Below, piece by piece: positions 1 through 11,277 of a DNA stretch of 64,000 bases. Made by a program: the position numbers and the translations under genes. The stretch is from positions 731,575 through 795,574 of the forward strand of contig BTPG01000005.1 in NCBI GenBank assembly GCA_036245525.1, given 5' to 3'. The DNA is from Semisulcospira habei (lineage: Eukaryota; Mollusca; Gastropoda; Semisulcospiridae). The stretch's first letter is position 1. Each line of letters begins with the position of its first letter. The notes beneath the pieces are model-generated. The model did no database searches, had not been told where the DNA came from, and saw only the letters and a program-made list of their open reading frames with translations.

Positions 1-116
1 GATCACAGGCGTGGGATGATCGTTAATACTTGGTCACTTCTTAGGACGGGTAGGTGATATTTACTACGACCCGTGTTAAGAAGTGACCAGGTACGCAACG
101 ATCATCCCATGCCTGT
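1..116. repeat. Imperfect palindrome with two nested arm pairs
   Basis: The outer arms TCACAGGCGTGGGATGATCG (from 4) and its near reverse complement (to 116) enclose inner arms GGTCACTTCTTA at 34-45 and TAAGAAGTGACC at 79-90, with a loop containing ACGGGTAGG. No coding potential. Confidence 0.7.
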
Positions 117-118
117 GA

Positions 119-540
119 ATATGACCATATTCTTCATATTCATGACTCGGAGTGCCAGAGTGCGGCGGAGACTTCTTTGATATTTCACATCCCAACTCCG
201 TCGCAGAGTTAGGGATGCGAAAAGCTAACAAGTCCGCCATTGTTAGTCTTTAACGCAACATTAACGTCGCTTTGTTGCAAAGAAGTATTGGTGGCTGACC
301 CGTCTAGCCAGCCCGGTTCATGAATATGAAGAATGTGATCATATTCTGCACAGACTTAGCGTGCCAGAATGCGGGGCGGAGTCATTTTGTTTTCTTTTGT
401 TTTTTTCACATCCCAACTCCGCCGCAGACGCAACAGCTTTGGGACTTCAATGGCAGGCTTGTCTGTTTGCGCAAAGCAAACAAGCCCTCCATTTTAGTCT
501 TAGATCTGTTAATGTTGTGTCAAGATTTTAACACTCGTGG
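119..540 (+). repeat. Two direct copies of a ~200-bp unrecognised repeat
   Basis: Both copies share TTCATATTCATG/ATGAATATGAA, GTGCCAGA.TGCGG, CACATCCCAACTCCG.CGCAGA and the stretch containing AACAAG.CC.CCATT.TTAGTCTT. The second copy holds an extra T-rich stretch. No gene is seen here. Confidence 0.55.
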
Positions 541-1038
541 CTGTGGGTCATTTTTATGTCTGTCCGAGGCACGTGACGCAGTTTACTGGGAGATGAACTG
601 TGAGATTCACTGTGATACTTACAGAAGATAACAGGTGGTTTAAGAAGAAAAAAAAAGTGGTTTTGTTTACAAACATATGCAAGTGGCATAGATGTAAATG
701 AGCGCAGAGTATCTGTCGATATTCTTATTAGGATTCATGCCTATTCTGGACACGGACTGGTCCTATTCACATCCCCTGATTGAAAACATAACCTGGATTA
801 AGTCTGCGATTGAGAAAAACAAAAGCCACCGACCGTCTGTCGAACGAGCTAGCGCCTTATCCAAACTAAAAAGGTGACTGCCCTGCGTGTGAGGTACAGT
901 GAAAATCCCAACAAAGAAAGGAGCACGCCTAGAAAGGGAATGTCCAACACAGTGTAAATTTAAATCTCGTTTAAAACGGACATGCAGAAAGAAGAAAAAA
1001 AAATGGCACTGGTTACCTTTGTTATTCAAGTCGCCTCG

Positions 1039-1113
1039 CATCAACAGCTGCGGAAGTGTCGTGTAGCGTTGCCGCCGGCAACGCTATACGACACATCCGC
1101 AGCTGTTGATGCG
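1039..1113. repeat. Near-perfect hairpin, 33-bp arms
   Basis: GCATCAACAGCTGCGGA at 1037-1053 and TCCGCAGCTGTTGATGC are exact complements; inner arms continue through GTCGTGTAGCGTTGCCG and CGGCAACGCTATACGAC with one or two mismatches. No flanking TTAA is obvious. Confidence 0.8.
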
Positions 1114-2342
1114 TAGCGCCTTGAATGAGGGGCGCCTTGAATGAGTTAAGCTTCTCGCCTAAGAAAGATTAGCAGGGCATTGCATTCTTTCTGTATGTCC
1201 ATTTTGAGAAAGAAAACGAGTTTTAACTCGGAGTTTGACATACTGTGCTGCATTTTCCCTGTTTCTTTCTGGGTTGGGAGCAAGCGCCGTGAAAACCTAA
1301 AACCTTTCAATGATGTCTTGAAACGAACAGCATCCAAGAGATACCGATTCTCACGAGCTCCTCGCAATCACGAATACTGTACAGAAGCCTCCAGCTTCAT
1401 CACCATCTTCATCATCACCATCCTCACCGCCATCGTCATTACTGAGCGAGGCATAAGCTGCACGGCTTTGTTTTATATTGCCGCATAGCTCTTTTCAGAC
1501 CCTTGGGGACTTGGGTGGGGGCTAACTACTTTTTAGTTCCCAGGGTCACCCTGGTCAGCCCCACAGGGTGGGTTTTCCCCTCTATTCTGGGGCATGTGTT
1601 TCTGTCTACCCTTGGTCCATTCACCTGTATTTTCCTTTTTTATGCTCTCCCTACTGTCTGCGCTGTCTGTAGCTCTTGATATTGGATGTGTCAGACCCGG
1701 AGGGCACGTGAGGATCTATGCTTCTTGGAGATGTTTGGACTGTTGTCTATGCTTATGATACAATCTGGTTGGCCGCTTTGACTTTGCCTCTGTTGGTTGG
1801 TGGCAGTCACTCTTTGCACACGACGCTTCACTTTTGTTACATCTATTTACGGTTAATTTGAAATTATATTCTATAGCGCATTGCTAACTAGGAAATCATT
1901 TCTGAATGGTCGATGGTGTAGGTATCATGGCCGAGCTTGTTGGTTTTTTTTAAAAATATTACATCGCCTCTCAAACGGCGATATTGCCAAGGTAGTCCCA
2001 GGGTCTGATTGCACGTAATCTTCGACAGTCACCTGCCATAGTCCCAACGGTTTTGTGTTTTGATATTGTTATCCCCACGCAAACATCTCACTGCAGTGCA
2101 AAGGGGCAGTTGGTTGGCAGTTAATGGCTTGGGATAGTTTCCTGCAACTGGTGGCAGTTGTCCAGTTTTTGTCGTATTTCAGTCGAAGTTACAAGTACAA
2201 ATGCTAATTTCAGATATCCGCGTCGTTACAAGTTTCGTGGGTTGCACGCTGTGTTGCAGTATTCCAACACGTACCGGCGTAAAAAGGAATCCGCAATTAT
2301 TTTATACTTGCAAGAATGTGGTTAGCCTTGTTGGTGACTGCT

Positions 2343-2558
2343 TTAACCCCCTCACTGCCGAGAAAAAGTCAACACGATTGACCTGCAAGAGGCACAGATC
2401 CTCATGAGCCCCCGCGACTGCGGGGGCCCATGAGGATATGTGCCTCTTTCTGAGACCAATTTGTATCCATGTTTCTTGGACGGTTTTGGCGTTTGGTTGT
2501 TGAATGAACAAATATATCAGAAGCAAAAATGTACGTACAGTGGCAGGCAAGGGGTTAA
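2343..2558 (+). mobile_element. TTAA-palindrome element, family B (type copy)
   Basis: Non-coding element of 216 bp bounded by TTAA. It opens TTAACCCCCTCACTGCCGAG and closes TGGCAGGCAAGGGGTTAA. The centre is a hairpin built on CTCATGAGCCCCCGC, flanked by CTGCAAGAGGCA. The 3' half carries the recurring segments TTGGACGGTTTTGGCGTTTG and TTGAATGAACAAA. Family B has more than 20 full or partial copies in the window. TTAA borders and C-rich ends fit piggyBac-like non-autonomous elements (inference). Confidence 0.8.
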
Positions 2559-3223
2559 TGCGGTTATCGAAAGCAAGACGGTAGTCCATCTTATCACGAG
2601 TTTGTTTTTCAATAAGTCTGTAGGTACCGTGGATGGTCGGGATCGAGATAATCTGACAGAATACACTGCCTTGTGGGGGATTTTACTCCATAGGTGAATC
2701 CGGCCGTACAGTTGTATCGTTCAGCCAAGCTAATTCGCATCAGTCAACAGGCGACAGTGACAGAAAACGTTTGTCATTTCCGGTGTAATTTATAGGAACA
2801 CCCTGTCTAATTACCCCAGGATCGCTGTGTCAACTTTTCACCGTCACAGTAGATTTACATCGCTGTCGGTAGCGCTTGGAATCATCGCGACAAAAAGCGC
2901 TGCGGACGGCTTTCAAGGATCGGGTTCACATACTCGGTTACTAAATTCTATTCTAGCCGAGCTGTCCAATTTCTCGGTCGGTACTGTCAGTAATGTCGTG
3001 TGCTGTACCAGGTGCCTTTGAAAATCGATCTCGAAATTGGAGTTGACATCGCATCAGTGCTGAAAGTTGCAACGACTGCCTGGTTTAAATTAACCACTTT
3101 TTTTTTGTTGCCCTTTGCAGCGAACATCGTAACACTAATCAGGCAGCTGGGTTCAAAACCAAGGCAGAGTCCAAATCTGTAACCGTTTTTTTTTTTCTTT
3201 TCTTCTAAACTAAACTTCTTTAC

Positions 3224-3380
3224 TGTCGTGAAGAATTGAACTCTCCACCAAACGCAAGAGATCCTCTTGAGCCTGTGCAGTTTAAGGGATTCATGAGAAT
3301 CTACGCCTCTTGCTGAAGCCACTCTGTGTCCATGTTCTTTAGACCGCTGGGGGTCTTTGTCGTTGAATTTACAATGATTT
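3224..3380 (+). repeat. Degenerate family B copy
   Basis: Contains CAAACGCAAGAGATCCTCTTGAGCC, GATTCATGAGAATCTACGCC and CTTTAGACCGCTGGGGG in family B order, but the palindrome is heavily mutated and the ends are gone. Confidence 0.5.
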
Positions 3381-3714
3381 TACATCACAGTTTACGTGCA
3401 CCAGTGATGAAAGGCTTCCATTGTCTGCTGCTAGTGCAGACTCGGGTCTGATATAGGCCTACTTTTTCCTCCGACACATTGGTTGTCCCCCTCGACTGAT
3501 GCGCTGATCAGCGAACCAGTGTGTCCCTCCGGCTGAAGATCTGAATGTAAAGAACGGGGCCGAACTCTACTAGAAAAAGGCATAGATTTTCGTGAACTAT
3601 TTAAACTTTCTGGCCTCGCCACAAAGTATGTCCCATGCAGTGTGATCGAAATTTTAGAAGCATGTTGAGTTAAACCGCACAGTTTGCGTGAGTACTCCCG
3701 AGCTAGACCCACTC

Positions 3715-4235
3715 AGAGAGTACGCCACAAATACACTTCTATTCAAATGAGATGCAAAGCATCTCATTTGAATAGAAGTGTACTTGTGGGTCTCATTTGA
3801 ATAGAAGTGTACATGTGGGTCTCATTTGAATAGAAGTGTACTTGTAGATCTCATTAATTGAATAGAAGTGTACTTGTGGATCTTATTTGAATACAAGTGT
3901 ACTTCTGGATCTCATTTTAAAAGAAGTCCACTCTTCGATTACGTCAAAAGTACTCATTTGAATAGAAGTGTACTTGTGGATCTCATTTGAATAGAAGTGT
4001 ACTTGTGGATCTCATTTGAATAGAAGTGTACTTGTGGATCTCATTTGAATAGAAGTCCACTCATCGATTACACCACAAGTAAACTTTCATTCAATTGAGA
4101 TGCTTTAGAAATATGATTGTGGCCGTGCATCTCATTTGAATTAAGATGATTCGATGATTATGTCACAAGAAAACTTCTATTCAAATGAGATGCTACGCAT
4201 CTCATTTGAATAGAGGTTTACTTGTGGCGTGTACG
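3715..4235 (+). repeat. 29-bp tandem array with inverted ends
   Basis: About ten units based on CTCATTTGAATAGAAGTGTA then CTTGTGGAT. The left boundary (CACTTCTATTCAAATGAG then GC.AAGC) and the right boundary at 4170-4225 are each short palindromes of the same unit in inverted orientation, so the block looks like a foldback element with an expanded interior. Confidence 0.8.
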
Positions 4236-4324
4236 CCCGCAAAAGGTTGGGGTGTGCCAGTCAGTTCCTTGAGAAACTCCAGACCAGAAGAATGGCCGTC
4301 AGTAGCGTCAAATTAAAGGGAGTG

Positions 4325-4385
4325 AACCCACAGGAGTTGTCTCGTCGATTCGCTACCGCTGCATCCGCGGTAGCGAATCGAGAAA
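4325..4385. repeat. Hairpin of the GATTCGCTACCG group
   Basis: TCGATTCGCTACCGC and GCGGTAGCGAATCGA face each other across a short spacer. The same arms recur at 22029-22090 and, degraded, at 48340-48376. Confidence 0.7.
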
Positions 4386-4526
4386 AACAATCTGTGTGGA
4401 AATGGAAATTGAAATACGTTTCGCAAAAAGTCAAAGACATGACTGTCAACGAAACTGTTTTGTTGTTTTTCACAAGCATGTAGAATAACGTTGAGAAACA
4501 CTTCTTCTTCTTCTTCTCGAACGCCG

Positions 4527-4930
4527 TCACACTTGGAGTTTGGCTCTCAAAATGAAATCAGTGGTCTTCTGTAGCGCGCCCACAGGCCCGTACAGTTTCT
4601 CTTGTAGAGTGGCGGGCTTCTGCCATATCTCCTCCCTCAGCAGCTGGTGGCTCCCACAGTCCTGGAGGATGTGATCTGTGGTCTGCTCTGCTTCTTCACA
4701 AGTGCACAGGGGAGATGGCACGAGGTAGAGGCGTCTGTGCAGGTGGAAATTGAGTCGGTTGTGCCCGGTCCTCAGACGGAAGATGGTCACCTGCTCTTGT
4801 CTGGACAGCTGATGGTAACTGTCTAGGGGCCGTTGTGGTGGTCTGTACACCGACTTAATGATGGTCTTCATCCCTGTGAAGCTGACTCCATTTTCGACTT
4901 GTTTGAGAAACACAACAGAGGGGTTATAAT
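4527..4930 (-). pseudogene. Non-LTR retrotransposon (LINE) ORF2 3' fragment, RNase H-type tail
   Basis: The minus frame reads through SYHQLSRQEQVTIFRLRTGH, then CEEAEQTTDHILQDC and KLYGPVGALQKTTDFI. This LRTGHN..L / C-x-C..A.QTTDHIL.DC pattern is the usual C-terminal tail of jockey/CR1/RTE-like LINE polyproteins carrying or lacking RNase H. Only about 130 residues remain and the 5' part is missing, so it is a dead fragment. The clade cannot be fixed from this piece. A family B element lies directly beside its upstream end. Confidence 0.8.
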
Positions 4931-4939
4931 GAAATTTGG

Positions 4940-5285
4940 TTAACCCGTTCAATACCGAGAAAATCTTAACAATGGTGAGAAAATCCGAACAATGTCGAGA
5001 AAATCTGAACAATGCCGAGAAATTCCAAACAATGCCGAGAAAATCTGAACAATGTCGAGAAAATCCGAACAATGCTGAGAAAGTTTAAACAATGCCGAGA
5101 AAATCGGAACAATACCGAGAAAATCGGAACAATGCCGAGAAAATCCGAACAATGCCGAGAAAATCGGAACAATGCCGAGAAAATCCGAACAATGCCGAGA
5201 AAATCCGAACACCACCCATTGTGCAGTTGCGGGGGCTCATGTAAGTCTATGCCTCTTGCTGACACCACTTTGAATCCACGTTCCT
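4940..5285 (+). mobile_element. Family B element whose 5' end is expanded into a 20-bp tandem array
   Basis: Opens TTAACCCGTTCAATACCGAG at 4940, then repeats AATGCCGAGAAAATCCGAAC with period 20 about 13 times to 5210, then continues in normal family B sequence (ACACCACCC, GCGGGGGCTCATG, TATGCCTCTTGCTGACACCA). The repeated unit is the family B terminal segment itself. The 3' end is truncated. Confidence 0.8.
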
Positions 5286-5931
5286 CTGGCAGCTCGTTTT
5301 TAAGTCCTTTCTATTTTTAGAAGAGACTTTTTAGGACGGGTCGCGGTGTGTCGAATTTAATAGCATGTCCATGATGTCAAAGGCGGGCAGGCCTAAACCT
5401 CTAACAATTGAAGTAACAAGATAAAAATTGCGTCATGTCTAGTTGTGTTAACCTCGCAGCTGAACGTACATTTGGCGCGAAGTGCCGTATGTGCGTATGT
5501 ATGTATGTGCGTATGTGTGTGCGTATGTATGCATACAAGAGAATCTCCGATATTTCTGTACACACAAGCTTGGAACCTGGCGAGATACTTTCTTAAGTGG
5601 GTGGCTAAGAGAGCCCCCGAGCATATTGTAATTGAATGTTTCATTGAAGACATAACCGTTTATTGGTAAGTCGGTTGACCCAGATTAGAGACCGTAATTT
5701 TTGTCATATTTACTTAAACCTTTGCATATAGCTAGTTTGGAGAAAGATATTGGATGAGTTCGTTAGCCAGCTTTGTATCCTTTCACCTTCTTTAGTAAAA
5801 ATTAGTTCTTTTCAGAAAATAATTAAAACACTAAAAAACATTTACTTCTAGAGAAAGCCAGACAGTGGCGGTGACGTAAAAGAGGCAACTCCGTCACCAC
5901 GAAGACACTGACCTAATGCTCTAAATATGAC

Positions 5932-6039
<108 letters not shown>

Positions 6040-6045
6040 TGCGCG

Positions 6046-6120
6046 CATCTCCAGGAGGAATAGATCCTCATGCGCCCTCCAGGCACACGAGGATCTATGC
6101 CTCTTGGAGATGTTTGGAGC
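6046..6120. repeat. Short family B-type hairpin (CTCC/GGAG ends)
   Basis: TCTCCAGGAGGAATAGATCC and GGATCTATGCCTCTTGGAGA pair around a CGCCCTCCAGG centre. A related shorter copy is at 1685-1735 and another at 35017-35078. Confidence 0.65.
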
Positions 6121-6553
6121 GCGCGCGCATGCACGCACACACATCGACGCGCTTTCAGAAGAGCATACACCTGTGTACTTAGTATATCGTGTAACTAGGT
6201 AAAGTCAACCTGCTTTCAGACAAATTATAGCAAGACTGAAATTGTACCGCGCAGTTCTAGTTGTGTCACCATTTTCTCAAGCCTATGAAGCGAAAGTGAA
6301 ACTCAAATCACGTAAAATATGAAATGACGTAAAAAATAAAACTTACGTCATGACAAATGACTTTTGACAAATCAATGACGCGTATGTCCTGCGCCCCTTC
6401 TAGAACTCACTGACGCATTGACAGATCTACGAGACTTTTTCAATAGGAGATAGTTCAACATCAGAATCAGGTCCAGGACAAAAGGTAGAGACCATTGACA
6501 GCGAGGACAGCTCTCATATAGAAGGGACTTTGTGGGTTATGTTTCATCCCATC

Positions 6554-6555
<2 letters not shown>

Positions 6556-6614
<59 letters not shown>

Positions 6615-6689
6615 TGGTGTGTGTGTGTGTATGTGTGTGTGTCTGTGTGTGTGTGTGTGTGTATGTGTGTGTGTGTGTGTGTGTGTGAT

Positions 6690-6741
<52 letters not shown>
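6556..6741. repeat. (GT)n microsatellite, ~185 bp
   Basis: GT dinucleotides interrupted only by a few GATG, TATG and TCTG steps. Confidence 0.98.
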
Positions 6742-6743
<2 letters not shown>

Positions 6744-7256
6744 GAATTTTAACGTAGATTGCAGAAACACAGACTGCGTCAGTTGGCACTGAACTGTTAA
6801 AAGAATACAGACAACCAGTGTGGAAATAGACTACGGAGGAAGGAACACGATTCGCAGTAACAAGAACAAAACAGTCAACGAAACTATTTTGTTGTTTTCG
6901 CACAAGACGTCATAGATGCTTGTAGAATGACGTCAGAGAGACATTAAAACCAAAACTATAATAATAAAAAATATATATATATTAAGCATAATGAAAAAAC
7001 AAACAAAACAAACAAAAAACAAACAAACAAACAAACAAAAAACATTAAAAAACACATCACAGATGTGCACCGCGTATGTTCCGGTGCCAGTTTTGCGATC
7101 AAATGAGGTTGACGGACTTTTGAGTTCATGTCTACACCGGAACTGTTACAGTCCATGTCACGTGTGTTTGTTTGTCTGGAGAGACTGATTGAAATTTGAT
7201 ATATAATAGGTTCGGATGACGTGCTAGTATCACCTGATGACAATAAAACTGTGACT

Positions 7257-7467
7257 TTAACCCCTTCCCAGCCACTGTACGTTTCTGAAATCTTTCTTCA
7301 TTCAACGACCCCCAAAACGCCAAAACCGTCCAAGAAGTGTGGACGCGAATTTGTCTCAGCAAGAGGCATAGATCCTCATGAGCCCCCGCAGTCGCGGGGG
7401 CTCATGAGGATCTATGCCTCTTGCAGTTCGATCGTGTTCGCCTTTTTCTCGGCGGTAAAGAAGTTAA
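7257..7467 (-). mobile_element. TTAA-palindrome element, family B, complete
   Basis: TTAA at 7257 and 7464. The minus strand reads the family B order. The central hairpin, GCAAGAGGCATAGATCCTCA to TGAGGATCTATGCCTCTTGC, is perfect over more than 30 bp per arm. Confidence 0.85.
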
Positions 7468-7744
7468 ACATGTACTACGAATTTTACGATTGGGGAAACC
7501 CAACTTGCAATGGAACCCAACCCTCGCCTTCCCTGCCGCATATTATGCGAGTGACCATGAGCTACCGCGGCATCTAAATAATTTCAACATTTACAACGAT
7601 CGGTTGTGTCCCCTAGAAAAATAAGTGAAAATTGGGGTCAATTGGAAGTCACCTTTCTCGGGCCGTTCACATTATGTTCGCAGCAAAACGCACATCACAA
7701 TTACGCAAGAGGCGTCGAAGTTTTCCAGGTGGTAGGGGTGAGGG

Positions 7745-8145
7745 AGGCCCTTGAAGGCCCACTGCCGCTGTAACTGTTCAGATATACACTTCTGTTGACA
7801 GATGGCTTCGAAACGCTACTCACAGGTCTAGTTATGGTTCATTTAGACACAGGACAATCCAGTTCAGCACTCGTCGTCTTTAAATCAAGTAACATCGGCA
7901 ATGACTCCACTCCGTTCTAGAAATGAGTGCGGGAAACAGCTAAAAAAACAAACAACAACAACAAAACACTGACAGGCTAACGGCAGCGCAGAATAAATAA
8001 GTGCGATTACGCGTGTGCTTTTGCTGCGTGTCCAAACTACCGTTAAAGTCCGTTGCGTGTGTCTGCGACAAGGCGTAACAAACACGATCGGTGCTAAATT
8101 AATGTGTCTTCAGATTTATGCGTCATGGCACTTTAAAAATGTACG
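7745..8145 (+). mobile_element. Dispersed ~390-bp non-coding repeat, copy 1
   Basis: Shares the order AGGCCCACTGCCGC, GGTCTAGTTATGGTTCATTT, CAATGACTCCACTCCGTTCTA, AGAATAAATAAGTGCGATTA and CTTATGCGT.ATGG.ACTTTAAAA with 19847-20215, and in reverse with 36465-36755. The ends TTTAAAGGCCCA and TGGGACTTTAAA are near inverted repeats. Confidence 0.7.
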
Positions 8146-8416
8146 CCTCTCTGTCCTCGTCTGCCCCAGTCAGTAATCAAACGAACACAAGCAGCATTGT
8201 GCCTTAATGGGCAGCGGTCCACCGGGCCGAGGTTGGCCTGTGCGTGTGCCAATTGAGGACAACTTCGGTCCGAGGGCCTTTTGCGCGCTGGGTATCTTTG
8301 GCCTGCGGTTTGCCTTTCGAAGAAGATTTTAAGAATGTCGTTTTGGCGAGTCAGTCGGTTCAATCAGGTTGTTCAGGTTCTTAGCTGTTGGCACTGTTGC
8401 GGGCGCAGGCAATTGC

Positions 8417-8634
8417 TCGTTGAGCGTGACTGACGCTGCAGCAAGGTGTGGGTCGACCATGATAGTTCAAAGGACCGGTGGTGCCAGAATAGCTTGGCGC
8501 CTACGGGCGCCAAGCTATTCTGTCACCACGGGTCCTTTAACTATCATAGTCGGTCTGTCTCCTGGATCGCAACGCAGTCTTCAAAGGGCAACTCCAAAAT
8601 TAAGGAATTTCGACCTCAGTGCATAATGGGTTAT
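8417..8634 (+). mobile_element. TTAA-palindrome element, family A, with a matched insertion in both arms
   Basis: The hairpin has arms around GCCAGAATAGCTTGGCGCC. Both arms carry the same extra AGGACC next to the GTGGTG/CACCAC block, absent from other family A copies. The right end (GCATAATGGGTTAT) has lost the final A of TTAA. Confidence 0.8.
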
Positions 8635-9687
8635 GCTTACGTCACACGCAGTGATTTTTCACTGCGTGTAGAATATCAATAGTCAGAAATATGTACTCAG
8701 AGGTTTGAAAAGTAGGATGGGAAAGACATGAAGGCTGGTATAGTCTGTATGAGCAAAGATTGCCTCGTGTTTTGTTTTGTTTATTATTTTTTTTTATAAA
8801 CAACTTTTGAACGCAGATGATTTGAAGACAACTTTAACAAGAAACGATGATCAGCAACCTTGGTCCTAACTTATTTTACGTTTTCTTTAGTCATGACAAC
8901 AATGGTTTAGCCGCTGCCCTCGGAAAACCAGCTAAAATATGCCATAATCGAGCCCCGTTCATAGGCGCTAATACATATTTATTCCTGTAAGCTTCACGCT
9001 TTCCATGTTAAATGTTCGAGCTAATGATCTTGAAAGGCGTTTGATCCGTGCATTGCTTATCACAGTTGCAGCATCAGTGATGCAGGTCAGAGTTCACTGA
9101 GGCATGAACAAGGTATATAGTGTAATTTTTAAATAGGTCATCATTAAATTAGGACCAGTTTTGGTAATCAGTTTTTTGTTCTTAATGTTGTCCTGAAATA
9201 TGTCTTGTTAACTTTCAAATAAACACCGCGAGGCAAGGTTTACTCAAACGAACTATACAAGAATTGGTTTAGTAAACTCAGTCGATGATGATATTCATTA
9301 TAAGGCGCTTGTATAGTGCTTGTTTTCAACCGGTAATAGCAATAGTCAGTAATATCTGCTTAAAGTGCTTCGGGAAAGGTTTGAAAAGTAGGATGGAAAA
9401 TACGTGAGGATAGGTACGGGTGAGGGGGTGGTAGGGTACAATGATGGGGGACAGTGGACCAAAAGAGTGTGGTCTGTATGTGGTCTCGTACTTTAAGACA
9501 GATGACTGCAACATTAGACTGGGGACCAGAAGGTGGGGGACATGTATAGCGACAGCCCGAAAGGTCCGTGCTCACCAGGATACATGCAGAGCCTCCCCCC
9601 CCCCCTCCGCCCCCACCCCTATAATATGTACGTGAAATAATAACCAAGTCACTAAGCCATTATCACTTGGAGACCACGTTCAAGCCT

Positions 9688-9898
9688 GAACAACTTCACT
9701 GCCGAGAAAAGGTGGACACGGTCCAGCTGCAAGAGCCATATCCTCATGAGCCCCCGCGACTGCGGGGGCTCATGAGGATCTATGTCTCTTGCTGAGACCA
9801 GCTTGCATCTATGTTCCTTCGGCCTCTGTGACGTTTGGTCTTAAGATGAACAGAGATTTCAGGAATACAATTTTCGTTCAGCGGCAGGGAAGGGGTTA
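9688..9898 (+). mobile_element. Family B element, ends slightly mutated
   Basis: Runs from CAACTTCACTGCCGAGAAAA to GCGGCAGGGAAGGGGTTAC, with a clean central hairpin CTCATGAGCCCCCGCGACTG/GCGGGGGCTCATGAG. Confidence 0.8.
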
Positions 9899-10038
9899 CA
9901 GTCGCCAGCAAGTTATCAGGAGACCCAAGTCAATGGACTCTTGAAAGTAATGCAACTTCACGCCTCTTGGAAACGACGGAACCACGTGTCCCTCAGGCAA
10001 AGGAGGTCCTTAGAGGTTTCAGCTTACGACTGTACCCC

Positions 10039-10533
10039 TTAACCGCCGCGAAGAAGAAACACGATCCAACTGCCAGAGACATGGATCCGCATGCGCCCCC
10101 CGCCCCCCCCCCCCCGCAGTCGCAGGGGCTCATGAGGATCTATGCCTCTTGCTGTCACCATTTTGTAGTCATGTTCCTTTCGCGGCTGGGGGTTGCTGGC
10201 TGACTTAATCCTTATCATTCTGAATACGCCAGTGTGTGAAATACGTTTGACTAAAATAGTTCAAGGGTAGTGCCAGAATAGCTTGGCGCCTCTAGGCGCC
10301 AAGCTATTCTGGCACTACCCTTGAACTAAAGCCATTGGTCTATATCCTTATCTGTAAGTACTACAATGTAGCTTGCATCTGGAAGTGTACACATTTGAAG
10401 CTTTTAGCCTCAGTATGATATGGGTTAACAAGGCTAAAAACAACTTTCCCGGAGAGCTCGACAAATAATACCTGCTTGACTGACTTGAAGATTTCAGAAA
10501 CTCGAGCTGCGTCCACTGGCAGCGAAAGGGTTA
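10039..10533 (+). mobile_element. Family B element interrupted by a family A element
   Basis: Family B opens TTAACCGCCGCGAAGAAG at 10039, with a C-rich palindrome at 10078-10140. It is broken at 10205 by family A, and its tail, GAAGATTTCAGAAAC and CACTGGCAGCGAAAGGGTTAC, resumes at 10488-10533. About 60 bp of unrelated sequence (10438-10490) also separate the parts. Confidence 0.65.
10205..10428 (+). mobile_element. TTAA-palindrome element, family A, nested in family B
   Basis: TTAA at 10205 and 10425. Perfect central arms GCCAGAATAGCTTGGCGCC and complement. The host family B has TTAACAA at this place in other copies, which fits TTAA targeting. Confidence 0.75.
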
Positions 10534-11075
10534 CGGCGGCGGTCACAAACAAGAGTGACGTGCAGTAGTCACGACACCCCGGTTGGTTATCTTTCTGACT
10601 GAGCGACATATTGGTTATAGACACTCCAAGCGTATAATTATGTACCCCTTTGCACATCCGTATCACTGTGACGCGAAGACCCACATTGTCCCCCACGTCT
10701 GCTGCATAGGCTGATAGGAATCCATAACTTCTGCGACCGTTCCTTTGGGGACTTTTGCGTCTGTGTGTCGAAGACCCAGGGATTCAGTCTAGGACACTGT
10801 TTCTGGTTAAGACGGAGAAGCTTCCGACCCCTACGCTTAAGCACAGGCCGGCCACCCCCATCTGGTTCTCGGCGAATACACCACCTCATACACCTCAGTT
10901 CTCTCTGCGTAATGCGGTACGCTAAAGGTCATCGGGCCGACATCGGCCGCAGCTGAGCACTGCACGCACTGCCCAGTCAGTCGTCGGCTCAGTGGTCTTG
11001 TGTTCGCTGGGATCAGTCGCTGGTCTCTCTCTCTCTCTTACAAAATAAAGTCTTTACAAAGTAAAGTCTCAGTTC

Positions 11076-11076
<1 letters not shown>

Positions 11077-11138
<62 letters not shown>
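11077..11138. repeat. (CT)n microsatellite
   Basis: Uninterrupted CT dinucleotides. Confidence 0.97.
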
Positions 11139-11140
<2 letters not shown>

Positions 11141-11221
11141 GGGTGCCCTCTTTTGCGTCGTTTCCCCCACCCGCTTCAAACCTGTCAGCCGGACAGTAAG
11201 CAAAAGCGTGTCAGGCCGGCG

Positions 11222-11277
11222 TTGATTGCTGCTGGCCCGCGCACGGCGCGGGCCAGCAGCAATCAACACCTGATAAG
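11222..11277. repeat. Perfect GC-rich hairpin
   Basis: GTTGATTGCTGCTGGCCCGC and its exact complement surround a CACG loop. It shares the GGCCCGCGCACG centre with the hairpins at 13060, 28028 and 52211. Confidence 0.85.

Noticed and set aside
1180..1488. Frame of about 100 residues with HIHHHHPHRHRHY-like stretch from a CATCAC-rich run
   Set aside because: No family motif, no splice context, and the opposite strand is equally open.
3715..4235. CRISPR-like array of 29-bp repeats
   Set aside because: There are no unique spacers between repeats. It is a plain tandem array in an animal genome.
4949..5268. Minus-strand repeat proteins (FSRHCSDFLGIV repeats) considered as a secreted repeat protein
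   Set aside because: They are the translation of a 20-bp satellite, which is not a multiple of three, so the apparent repeat cycles through all frames.
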